Assembly: GCF_000702165.1 (NCBI RefSeq)
Contig: NZ_JNKU01000015.1
Coordinates: forward strand, 1-48,570
DNA from: Sharpea azabuensis DSM 18934
Lineage (GTDB): Bacteria; Bacillota_I; Bacilli_A; Erysipelotrichales; Coprobacillaceae
DNA length: 48,570 bases
Direction: 5' to 3'
Shown here piece after piece: positions 7,960 to 16,476 of the stretch. How positions within the stretch are numbered: position 1 is the stretch's first letter; each line of letters opens with the position of its first letter. The position numbers and the translations under genes were made by a program. Under the pieces are notes generated by a model. That model searched no databases. It was not told the DNA's origin and was given only the letters and a program-made list of their open reading frames with translations.

Positions 7960-8997
7960 ATGAATTTAAAATCTAGTAAGGTCAAGATGACAATCGTAAT
8001 TGTTGTCATCGCATTGATTGCTGGCATGTTTGGAGTATTCGCATACCAGTCTAATCAAAAGAGAAAAGCAGAGATTGCTGCTAAGAAAGAAGCAGAAAGA
8101 GAAAAGAAGCTAGAAGCTCAAGCATCTATGCCAGTTACAAATCTGACAATTGCACCTGGTAGAGAATACACAATGAAGCTTGATGGCACTAAAGCAAAGG
8201 TCAAATGGTCAACAGATGACAAAAATATCGCTTCAATTAATGATAAAGGTGTTTTAACTTCAAAAGCTGAAGGTTCTACAAAAGTCACTGCACAGTACTT
8301 CAAAAAGAAGTTTGTAGCTAATGTTACCGTCAAGCAGCCTAAATCAGTAATGGCTACAGGTGTTGATGATGGTATTAAAGAAGTATTCTTGACATTTGAT
8401 GATGGACCATCTGTTAATACTGCAAAGATTCTTGATATTTTGAAACAGAATGGTGCTGTAGGTACTTTCTTTGTCACTGCTCAGAATCCAAAGTCAAAAG
8501 ATTTAATGAAGAGAATTCTCAAAGAAGGTAGTGCAATAGGTGCTCATAGTTATACGCATGAGTATTCTATTTATAAGTCAGAACAAACTTACTTTGATGA
8601 TTTAAATAAGATTGAAGATTATATTAAATCAGTTACTGGAAAGAAAACAAAACTTGTAAGATTCCCTGGTGGTAGCAGTAATACAATTAGTCGTCATTAT
8701 GCAACAGGAATTATGAAGACATTAGCAGCTGATCTTGAAAAGAAGGGTTATAAGTATTATGACTGGAATGTTTCAAGTGGGGATGCTGCTGGTAAATTAC
8801 AGCCTGTAGAAACATTAGTACGCAATGCCACAGGTACAAAACAGGAAAAAGCAGTTATTTTGATGCATGATACACAAGTAAAGACAACTACTGTTGAAGC
8901 TTTACCACAGATTATTAAGTGGTATAAAGATAATGGTTATAAGTTCTCAACATTAGAAAATACAGCTGTTCAGTCTCATCAACCTATTAATAACTAG
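7960..8997 (+). CDS. Second membrane-anchored polysaccharide deacetylase (NodB) with Big2 domain
   Basis: 345 residues, same architecture as the preceding gene: membrane segment (about 9-28), Lys/Glu-rich stalk, Big2 domain (about 55-125) and NodB domain (about 140-340). TFDDGP lies at 145-150, the metal-binding HSYTH at 196-200, and RFPGG, DWN and LMHD follow. The start is the ATG at 7960, preceded by TTTAGGAGGGAG; a TTG 39 bases upstream lies in the promoter. The two deacetylases match along their whole length, including the terminal HQPINN/HHHINN tail, so gene duplication followed by modest divergence is likely. Both active sites look functional. Confidence 0.92.
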   Translation: MNLKSSKVKMTIVIVVIALIAGMFGVFAYQSNQKRKAEIAAKKEAEREKKLEAQASMPVTNLTIAPGREYTMKLDGTKAKVKWSTDDKNIASINDKGVLTSKAEGSTKVTAQYFKKKFVANVTVKQPKSVMATGVDDGIKEVFLTFDDGPSVNTAKILDILKQNGAVGTFFVTAQNPKSKDLMKRILKEGSAIGAHSYTHEYSIYKSEQTYFDDLNKIEDYIKSVTGKKTKLVRFPGGSSNTISRHYATGIMKTLAADLEKKGYKYYDWNVSSGDAAGKLQPVETLVRNATGTKQEKAVILMHDTQVKTTTVEALPQIIKWYKDNGYKFSTLENTAVQSHQPINN

Positions 8998-9035
8998 TAA
9001 TTTAGTAAAAAGTCATTTCCCAAAATACTACATCC

Positions 9036-9044
9036 ATGTATAAT
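9036..9044 (+). promoter_or_regulatory. Probable -10 region of the first LCP gene
   Basis: ATGTATAAT, the same TGTATAAT core seen before other units here. No convincing -35 is present. The ATG of the LCP gene follows at 9080 after an AAGGAAGG ribosome binding site. Confidence 0.5.
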
Positions 9045-9079
9045 GAATAATGTAGAAAGAATTAAGGAAGGTAAAGTTA

Positions 9080-10579
9080 ATGAAATTGATTAAAAAAATT
9101 ACAAGCTGGCAAGTTATCATGTTCATACAGCTACTCGTATCAATACTATTGGCGTTTACAACATTCAAGTTAAATGTTCTACCATTTAGGTATGCATTAA
9201 TATTGTTTATTGTATTGTTGCTTTTATTAGTTGGTATGTTCTTCTTCACTAAGTCAAAAAAACAAGTCGATGAGGGAAAAGTAGCTATTAGACCTATCGT
9301 TGGGAAGATTATCTCAATCCTCTTATCAATTGTAATGCTTATTGCATCAAGTATGTTGATGAAAACTGAAGGTGCGATTGCTAAGATTACAGGCAATGAT
9401 ACACAGACGACAGTTATCAGTCTGATGACTCTTAAAGATAGTAAGTTTGATTCTGCTGATGACTTAAAAGCATCAACTCCTGTTGGGGTGAATACTCTTG
9501 CTGATAAGACAAATATCGATAAAGGCTTAAAAGCATTAAAAGATGAAGCAAAGTTCACAAAAAAAGATTACTCAACTTTTAAATCATTAAGTGATGATTT
9601 ATATAATGGTAAAGTAAAAGCAATCCTTGTAGATAATGCTTATCAATCTGTTTTAGAAACATATCATGAAGATTGGTCACAGAAAACAAAAACAATCTGG
9701 AAATATGAAATTAAGGAAAAAGTTGAAGATACTTCAACAAATGCAAAGGTTACGAAGGAACCATTTACATTACTTATTTCTGGTGTGGATAGTCGTGGTG
9801 ATGTAACTGAAAAATCACGTTCTGACGTAGATATGATTATTACTATTGATCCAGTACATCGTCGTATTCTTATGACATCTATTCCTAGAGACTACTTTGT
9901 ACCAATTTATGGACAGGGTGGTAAGGACAAACTTACACATTCAGGCCTATATGGTACAGCATGCGTAGAAAAAACAATCGAAAACTTCATGAATATCAAT
10001 ATTGACTATAATGCACGTATTGGTTTCCAGGCTGTTACAAAAATCATTGATGCTATTGGTGGTGTTGATGTTTATTCAGATAAAGAATTTAAGCCATGGA
10101 CTGATGAAGGTGTACGTATCAAGAAAGGTATGCAGCACATGGATGGTCGTACTGCTCTCGCTTTCGCAAGAGAAAGAAAGACTTATACAACTGGTGATAG
10201 ACATAGATCAGCTAATGAACAGGCTGTTATTGAAGCTATCTTAGAAAAAGTAATGAAACCTTCTGTATTAAGCCAGTATTCAAGTTTACTTAGTGCAATA
10301 GAAGGAACATTCCAGACAAACTTAAAATCTTCTGACATCACTTCACTTGCAAAGATGCAGCTTGATAAGGGTGGCAAATGGACAGTCAAGAAATCAATTC
10401 TTTATGGTACTTCTAAGAAGGCAAAGGGTGGCTTAATGATGCCTAATACTGAACTTTATTATAACTTCCCTGATCAGAAATCAATTGATGCTAATACTAA
10501 GTATATTAAAGATATGCTTAAAGGCGAAGACGTTCAAATTGCTGATACTGATTCTAATGTAACAGCACATATGGATTAA
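9080..10579 (+). CDS. LytR-CpsA-Psr (LCP) family glycopolymer transferase
   Basis: 499 residues. Three membrane segments (about 11-29, 36-56, 76-94), an accessory extracellular region (about 100-220) and the LCP catalytic domain (about 228-400). Hallmarks are LLISGVDSRG, the charged SIPRDYF (267-273), FQAVTKIIDAIGGVDVY and FARERK (362-367). LCP proteins transfer undecaprenyl-linked polymers such as teichoic acid, capsule or rhamnan onto peptidoglycan, at the outer face of the membrane. A paralogue follows at 11502, and a large polysaccharide locus is downstream, which makes this a good candidate ligase for that polymer. Some relatives are annotated as regulators; transferase is the better call. 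Confidence 0.93.
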   Translation: MKLIKKITSWQVIMFIQLLVSILLAFTTFKLNVLPFRYALILFIVLLLLLVGMFFFTKSKKQVDEGKVAIRPIVGKIISILLSIVMLIASSMLMKTEGAIAKITGNDTQTTVISLMTLKDSKFDSADDLKASTPVGVNTLADKTNIDKGLKALKDEAKFTKKDYSTFKSLSDDLYNGKVKAILVDNAYQSVLETYHEDWSQKTKTIWKYEIKEKVEDTSTNAKVTKEPFTLLISGVDSRGDVTEKSRSDVDMIITIDPVHRRILMTSIPRDYFVPIYGQGGKDKLTHSGLYGTACVEKTIENFMNINIDYNARIGFQAVTKIIDAIGGVDVYSDKEFKPWTDEGVRIKKGMQHMDGRTALAFARERKTYTTGDRHRSANEQAVIEAILEKVMKPSVLSQYSSLLSAIEGTFQTNLKSSDITSLAKMQLDKGGKWTVKKSILYGTSKKAKGGLMMPNTELYYNFPDQKSIDANTKYIKDMLKGEDVQIADTDSNVTAHMD

Positions 10580-10600
10580 GCTTTAGACATGAATAGCTAA

Positions 10601-10637
10601 AAAAGTGATGTTCAGCTTCTTAGCGAACATCACTTTT
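10601..10637. terminator. Bidirectional terminator between convergent genes
   Basis: AAAAGTGATGTTC and GAACATCACTTTT pair perfectly around an 11-base loop. The stem has an A run on one side and a T run on the other, so it can end both the LCP gene and the minus-strand lipoprotein gene facing it. Confidence 0.85.
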
Positions 10638-10693
10638 CTTTACATGCGATAAGTAAAAAATGCCTTAGAATTATCTTCTAAAGCATTGCATAA

Positions 10694-11323
10694 TTAATAA
10701 TGAATATTGTCACCTGAACGTGTCGTGAAGCTATAATCTCCTTCACCATAGTAAGAAACAAGGAAGTCTTTGTTTTCTTTGACCCACTTATCACCAGCTG
10801 CTTGTGCTGATAAACCACTTAGAAGGTTAGAAGAAATCTCTTCAGTATGAACAATATGACCTGTCTTACTGCCATCTTTGTTATGAACATAATAGCTGAT
10901 GATCAAGTAAGTTTTATCAGGATCATATGGTAATTTGGCATCACTTGGCATTTTTGCATGTTTACCAATGACATTGACTTTACATTCAATTGTTTTTCCA
11001 TCAACTGTAGCAGTGATACGTGTTGTACCAATACTTTTAGGAATAATCAAGCCTTCATCCCCAACAACAGAAATATTATTGTTGTAGGAACCCCAAACAA
11101 TGGATTTACTGATGTTACCAGTAACTTCCAGTAAGAATGTTTGACCTAAACGTAAGGTCACTTCTTCTCGATTGAGAACCGGCTGACTCACTTTTTCTTT
11201 TTTATTATCTTTCTGTGTCGTTTGCTTTGTTGGTTTCTTCTTAGTTGTTGATGAGCTAGGAGAGCATCCAACAACCATTGTGGCAACAAGGAGAACAGCT
11301 AAATATTTATGTAGATGAACCAT
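10694..11323 (-). CDS. Lipoprotein with a Big2-type Ig-like domain
   Basis: 209 residues, the only clear complete minus-strand gene. A lipoprotein signal peptide ends in MVVGC with the lipidated Cys20, followed by a Ser/Thr/Lys-rich linker, a Big2-like domain (about 50-120; VTLRLGQTF ... GTTRITATVDG) and an unassigned C-terminal domain of about 80 residues. A first ATG exists at 11332, but AAAGG abuts it directly; the second ATG at 11323 has the better nine-base spacing, so I start there. It is sandwiched between two LCP paralogues on the opposite strand and shares its Ig-like module with the deacetylases. It is probably an envelope accessory protein; the function is unknown. Confidence 0.85.
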   Translation of the reverse strand: MVHLHKYLAVLLVATMVVGCSPSSSTTKKKPTKQTTQKDNKKEKVSQPVLNREEVTLRLGQTFLLEVTGNISKSIVWGSYNNNISVVGDEGLIIPKSIGTTRITATVDGKTIECKVNVIGKHAKMPSDAKLPYDPDKTYLIISYYVHNKDGSKTGHIVHTEEISSNLLSGLSAQAAGDKWVKENKDFLVSYYGEGDYSFTTRSGDNIHY

Positions 11324-11345
11324 AGATCTCATCCTTTCTTACCTA

Positions 11346-11368
11346 AGTATAACATAGGTTATAACCTA
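11346..11368 (-). promoter_or_regulatory. Extended -10 promoter and adjoining palindrome for the lipoprotein gene
   Basis: On the minus strand TGTTATACT (complement of 11346-11354) is an extended -10. Directly upstream of it lies TAGGTTATAACCTA (11355-11368), a perfect 14-bp palindrome in the -35/-10 spacer, a natural place for a regulator to bind. Confidence 0.55.
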
Positions 11369-11399
11369 CGCGTACAATTGTAGACTAAAATGAAGAAAA

Positions 11400-11454
11400 T
11401 TGAAAGCATAAGAATTTGATTTTGGTTTGCTTTCAAAGAAGCATAGTGTATAAT
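11400..11454 (+). promoter_or_regulatory. Promoter of the second LCP gene with inverted repeat over the -35
   Basis: TTGCTT (11427-11432) and TATAAT (11449-11454, in GTGTATAAT) are 16 bases apart. TTGAAAGCA (11400-11408) and TGCTTTCAA (11428-11436) form a perfect 9-bp inverted repeat that overlaps the -35, so the site may bind a regulator. Confidence 0.6.
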
Positions 11455-11501
11455 TCAACGTGTTTAGAGTATTTGGATGGGATAAAGGGAGCGAATAGAT
11501 T

Positions 11502-12971
11502 ATGAAATTAAAATGGCAAATAATTATATTATTTCAAGCTGCTGTTGAAATATTTTTAGGCTTTGTAATTACAAAGTTTAATATTCTACCTTTAAAATAC
11601 TTAATTGTTGTATATCTTGTATTGTTTCTTATCTTTAGATTAATGTATAAATTCATTAAACCACCTAAACGAATAGGAAAGCATGCAAAGAAATCAAGAA
11701 GGGCTAGACTAGGCAAATATGTCTCTTTACTCGTCTCTATTGCCATGATATTTTCGTCCTATATGCTTATTAAAACCAATGGTGCCATTGCGAAAATGAC
11801 AGGCATGTCAGAACAAAAGACAGTCATTGCTTTAGTGGCACTTAAAAAGAATGGCTATAAATCTGCAAAAGATGTTGAAGATGAGAAAGTTGGCATCAAT
11901 ACTAAGCAAACTTCAACATATCTTAAAGAAGGAAAAAGTCTTCTAAAGGACTCGGTTTCTTTCACAGAAAAAGATTACAATGATTATAAGAAATTAGGTG
12001 AAGATCTCTATAGTGGCAAGGTTAAAGCTATTCTTATGGATTATGCCTATGAGACAGCATTGGAAGGCTATTTTGAAAGTTTTAATAATGATACTGAAAT
12101 CATTTGGTCCCATACATTTGTTGAGAAGAATGCAAATACTGCTAATAATAAGAATGTTACAAAAGAACCATTTACAATCATTGTATCAGGTGTTGATTCA
12201 AGAGGCAGTGTTGATGAGAAATCTAGAAGTGATGTGAACATGATTGTTACAATCAATCCTAATACAAGACAAATCCTTCTCACATCTATTCCAAGAGATT
12301 ACTTTGTGACACTTGCAAATGTTGGTGTCAAAGATAAATTGACGCATGCTGGGATGTTTGGAACAACGAATGTTGAAAAGACTGTTGAGAAGTTTATGGA
12401 TTTAGATATTGATTATCAAGCCCGTATTGGTTTCCAGTCTGTTGTCAAGATTGTTGATGCGCTTGGTGGCGTTGATGTTTATTCTGATAAAGCCTTCAAA
12501 CCATGGACAGATAATGGTGTGCGTATAAAAAAAGGAGTACAGCACATGGATGGTCGTACGGCCTTGGCATTTGCACGAGAAAGAAAGATTTACTTAACAG
12601 GGGATCGTCATCGAGCAGCAAACCAGCAAGCTGTTTTAAAAGCAATCTTAAATAAAGCGATGTCACCAGCCGTGATCACGAATTATACAAGCTTATTAGA
12701 TGCAGTTGCTGGAACATTCCAGACCAATATGAAGACGAGCGATATCACAAGCTTAGCTAAGATGCAGCTAGATAAGGGTGGCTCTTGGGATATTCAGCAG
12801 TCTATTCTTGAAGGAACAAACGAAAAGAGAACAGGCGGATATCTCATGCCAAGAACAGCTATTTATTACACGATTCCTTCAAAAGATTCCATCAATAAAA
12901 ATAGACTCTATATTACTAACATGTTAGCGGGTAAGAAAATCAAAACAGAAGCTAGCGATTCAAAAGCTTAG
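11502..12971 (+). CDS. Second LytR-CpsA-Psr (LCP) family glycopolymer transferase
   Basis: 489 residues with the same layout as the first LCP protein: three N-terminal membrane segments (about 9-27, 33-51, 72-90), an accessory region, and an LCP domain from about residue 223. FTIIVSGVDSRG, SIPRDYF, GGVDVYSD and FARERK are all present. The two paralogues align end to end, including the late SSLAKMQLDKGG-like stretch. This copy lacks the acidic C-terminal tail of the first. GGGAG precedes the ATG. Two LCP proteins in one island suggests separate acceptor or polymer preferences, for example wall teichoic acid and capsule; that split is inference. Confidence 0.93.
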   Translation: MKLKWQIIILFQAAVEIFLGFVITKFNILPLKYLIVVYLVLFLIFRLMYKFIKPPKRIGKHAKKSRRARLGKYVSLLVSIAMIFSSYMLIKTNGAIAKMTGMSEQKTVIALVALKKNGYKSAKDVEDEKVGINTKQTSTYLKEGKSLLKDSVSFTEKDYNDYKKLGEDLYSGKVKAILMDYAYETALEGYFESFNNDTEIIWSHTFVEKNANTANNKNVTKEPFTIIVSGVDSRGSVDEKSRSDVNMIVTINPNTRQILLTSIPRDYFVTLANVGVKDKLTHAGMFGTTNVEKTVEKFMDLDIDYQARIGFQSVVKIVDALGGVDVYSDKAFKPWTDNGVRIKKGVQHMDGRTALAFARERKIYLTGDRHRAANQQAVLKAILNKAMSPAVITNYTSLLDAVAGTFQTNMKTSDITSLAKMQLDKGGSWDIQQSILEGTNEKRTGGYLMPRTAIYYTIPSKDSINKNRLYITNMLAGKKIKTEASDSKA

Positions 12972-12980
12972 GGAGGATAT

Positions 12981-13061
12981 ATGAAAAGGAAAGTTTTCTA
13001 GATTATTTAAATGTTTTATCAGCATTTGCGGTTGTAATGCTATGATGCGAATATGTGGGAG
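12981..13061 (+). pseudogene. Remnant of a membrane acyltransferase (acyltransferase family 3) N-terminus
   Basis: A good ribosome binding site (GGGAGGATAT) leads to an ATG at 12981, but the frame stops after six codons (MKRKVF). Shifting by one base at about 12998 restores LDYLNVLSAFAVVML, which looks like the first membrane helix of OatA/WecH-type acyltransferases, where an LH pair normally follows; here a TGA interrupts at that point. No further part of the protein is recognisable, so only the first 5% or so survives. An O-acetyltransferase of wall polymers would suit the neighbourhood. The identification rests on about 15 residues. Confidence 0.5.
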
Positions 13062-14350
13062 ATGAAACATATCTTGGAAATGTCATTGGGAAGAAAAATA
13101 GTTTTTATTATTGCTGTATTATTATGTAGTCTGGGGGATATTATTTTGCCAAATGAATCGTTCGTATGTTCATGGTGAAGATATAACAAAAGTGGCAGTT
13201 ACACAATATAATGATATTGATTATGCATCAGTCTATGACTTTAACTATTACCGTAATAAGTATGAAGATCTACAAAAAGCTTTTGAACCTGAAGATTATA
13301 ACGGGCTTCTAAAGCATTTTATAAATTATGGTATGAATGAAGGAAGACAGGCAAGTTCAACGTTCGATGTAAATTCATACAGATTGCAGTATACTGACTT
13401 ACGAAAAGCCTATGGCAATAACATGAAAAGCTACTACATGCACTATATTCAAAATGGTGCAAGAGAAGGAAGACAAACTACAAGTACAACAACGATGCAA
13501 GATATCACTACAACATATATTGGCGTTGACTATGCAAAGGTCTATGACTTCAATTATTACATTAGCCATAATGCAGATTTAAGAAAAGCTTATGGTCTCT
13601 ATGATGATTATGCCCTCTTAAAGCATTTTGTAAACTATGGTATGAGCGAGGGTAGACAGGCAAGTGAGGATTTTAATGCTTCTATTTATGCAGGTAACTA
13701 TGTAGATTTGTTAGATGCATATGGTGGAAATATGAAGAAATATTATGAACACTATATGGAACATGGCTATAGTGAGGGTAGAAATGCCAAGTCGTTAATG
13801 AGTGAAAATACGTCCGTAAAATTATCAAATATTCCCATTAGGCAATTATAGAATCATGGGTACAACAAATACAAACGTTAATCAATTGATTCAGTTCTTT
13901 AATAAGAGCGGTCACACATATCCTGAATTCTATAAAATAACGGATGCACCTACATTAGAAGCCTTTGCAAGAATATATATGGAAGAAGCAAATGCTTAAG
14001 GTGTGCGTGCTGAAGTAGCATTCGCACAAATGTGTTTAGAGACTGGATATTTACAATATGGGCATGATGTTAAAATTGAACAATTTAACTTTGCTGTTGT
14101 AGGTGCAACAGGTAATGGCAAAGAAGGAAATACTTTTGGTAAAGTAAGACTTGGTGTTGAAGCACAAATTCAACATTTGAAAGCTTATGCTTCAACAGCT
14201 AAATTAAGAAATAGCTGCGTTGATCCTAGATTTACTTATGTTAAACGTTGAAATGTTCCATATGTTGAACAATTAGGTGGTCATTGGGCTGTAAATCCTG
14301 ATTATGGATATAATGTAAGAAAACTTGTCAATAGGATATTGAGTATTTAA
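13062..14350 (+). pseudogene. Broken secreted glucosaminidase-type (GH73-like) wall hydrolase with four repeats
   Basis: Pieces in three frames form one gene. First a signal peptide (GRKIVFIIAVLLCSLG), with frame lost at GGGGG (13133-13137). Next, to 13851, four copies of a repeat with YDFNYY, DLRKAYG, LKHF, NYGMxEGRxAS. A second shift near 13840 leads to RIMGTTNTNV and a glucosaminidase-like domain. That domain is stopped by TAA at 13997-13999 (EEANA*GVRAEVAFAQ, normally Glu) and TGA at 14249-14251 (VKR*NVPYVEQLGG, normally Trp). The frame ends at TAA 14348-14350. The EVAFAQMCLETG helix with its probable catalytic Glu is still readable. The intact protein would cut peptidoglycan at the cell surface. 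Four independent lesions make a sequencing artefact unlikely. Confidence 0.85.
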
Positions 14351-14358
14351 TTTCTTTT

Positions 14359-14387
14359 GGAATTGGTGGAAACATCGATTCCTTTTT
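14359..14387 (+). terminator. Rho-independent terminator of the glucosaminidase pseudogene
   Basis: GGAATTGGTG (14359-14368) pairs with CATCGATTCC (14373-14382) over ten positions, including G-T wobbles, around a four-base loop, and TTTTT follows. The terminator is intact although its gene is dead. Confidence 0.75.
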
Positions 14388-14423
14388 CTTTTTGTTGTAG
14401 AATGATATAAGAGGGTTTTGAAT

Positions 14424-16476
14424 ATGTCTAGAAATAAGAAAACAGGAATTCTGATAAGTATTATTATTGGAATCATTATAGTTATTATCATATTATTTAA
14501 AACTCAAACACATATCTACTTAAATAAAACCAATGTCAATCTCTATATTGGAGAAAAAACAAAGTTAGAGCTGAAAAATACGAATAAGAAACCTCAATGG
14601 TCTAGTGAGAATAATAAGGTTGCTACAATTAAAGAAGGACAGATTGTTGCTAAATCCTTTGGTACAACTAATGTCTATGCAAAACTAGATCATGAAATAT
14701 ATACATGTCATGTAAAAGTTACAAATAAAGAAAAGCTGAATAAGTTGAGACTTATCATGGTATTAGGTGATGAAGAGAAAATATACATTGAAAATAGCAC
14801 ACGTCACTATAAATGGTCATCATCTGATTCCAATATTGCAAGTGTAAAAGATGGTTATGTAAAAGCTTTAAATATAGGCAAGGCAAAGATTATAGCACAG
14901 TATAATGACGAAGAATACATATGTCATATTACTGTTATAGCTGCTGTTACTGAATATTACGATCCCAAAATGGGAGAGTCAGTATTATTTATGTGAAGAT
15001 AACTTACATATTGATCAAATAGTACTTGATGTGACTTATCATGATGGCTCCAAAAAACGAATCAAGCTTACAAAAGATATGTGCAGTGAATATAATCTTC
15101 AGCAAGAAGGTAAACAAAGTGTAAAGATCTCATATGAAGGTTATGAATTAAGAAAAGAAATTAATGTAAAAGCATTTCAGTTTTCTCCTACACCTACTGG
15201 TGACTTTACTTTAGAAGCAGGGGAAAGTAAGACGATTGCACTCAATATTCCAGAAGTATTAAAAAATAAAGAAGTTGCGAAAATCAATATAAATAATACT
15301 GATAACACTGTTGCAAGCTTTAGAAAAACGGATCAAAAACTTATAATTGAAGCAAAACATGCTGGTAAAACACAAATTAAAGCAACACATCTTTATAGTC
15401 ATAAATCTTATATATGGAATGTTGTTTTAAATTCTTCGATTTTAAAAGTGAATAATCTAGAAGAAAATATCAATATACCATTAGATCAGTCACTTGGTTT
15501 TGAAGTGAGATGTAATCATGACGTGAGCTATTATGCCAATAGTTCTCAACTTTTCGTTCATACAAACGTACATCATGCACAAGTAAGCTCTAATAAGGCA
15601 GGAATGTATGAACTAGTTGCGCAGGATAATCAAACAAAAGATAGAGTCTTCTATCAGATACATGTTGATAATGATATAGTATTAAAAAATGATACAGAAG
15701 TATTGAATCGTATGCACTTAGAAGCAACACAATTAGAAAAGATGAAACAAACACAAGGCATATTTAAAATCTATGTAGCACATGATTACTCACCTATAGA
15801 TCTTGACAATTTTCTATTTGATAATACTGGTACTCATTTAGGTGATTTCTATAAGGAAGACATGTTGTTAAGGGTTAAGGCGCTTAGGAGAATCTATCAC
15901 CCCGAATATCGTGAATATATTATTACGCTAGATCCAGGTTATTGGAATTGGAATACGCGAATTGCATATGAAAAAAAGCTTACCGATGTCTATAACAGCC
16001 TAGATCTTAATGGACTTACGGATGAACAAAAAGTAAGAAAAATTCATGATTATGTTTGTCTTCATGCCGATTATGATAATGCTTCATATTATCGAAATCA
16101 AGCAGGAAAGATCATTGATTATAGTATTGATAATTATTCAAGTTATGATATTCTCTTTGACCCAGTAGATCCCTATACAGGCTCAACGAAAGTAGTATGT
16201 ACAGGTTTTACAGGACTATTCTATAGACTAGCGCAGAAAGCAGGTTTGGAGGTTCTTTAAGTGACAGGGTCAACATTAGATTCTTTTTCTTCTAACCATA
16301 TTTGGAATGTGGTGAGAGTGGATGGGAAGGATTACTTTGTAGACTGCACATGGGATGGTGCTGAAGTAGAAACAACCTATGATTATTACTTGAAAGGAAG
16401 AAATCATTTCCCAGGACATACATTAGATAAGAAGTATGAATTCCTTCCTATACAAAATGAAAATATGATTAGGTAA
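14424..16476 (+). pseudogene. Broken membrane-anchored transglutaminase-like protein with Big2 domains
   Basis: The ATG at 14424 follows GAGGG. The product begins with a membrane segment (about 9-30), then two Big2-like modules (PQWSSENNKVATI; YKWSSSDSNIASV). The frame is lost near 14970-14990 and ends at TGA 14994-14996, but the neighbouring frame continues (CEDNLHIDQIVLDVTYHDG) through a long beta-rich part into a transglutaminase-like core. That core holds VCTGFTGLFYRLAQKAG with the presumed catalytic Cys. A TAA at 16258-16260 interrupts it, after which the same frame resumes with NHIWNV (His) and VDCTWDGA (Asp). All three catalytic positions survive, so decay is recent. A surface protease or cross-linking role is likely for the intact form. 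Confidence 0.82.

Noticed and set aside
9028-9558. Minus-strand open frame of 176 codons
   Set aside because: It lies opposite the first LCP gene, has no ribosome binding site and no domain pattern; it is a shadow of the membrane-segment codons.
13190-13800. Tandem repeats as a CRISPR-like array
   Set aside because: The repetition is at protein level (YDFNYY/EGR units), irregular at DNA level and in frame.
13997-16260. Recoding of TGA or TAA as an amino acid to explain the interrupted genes
   Set aside because: Intact genes here end normally at TGA (LacI gene at 1370-1372, esterase at 3812-3814) and TAA, and the broken genes also carry frameshifts. Decay is the simpler reading.
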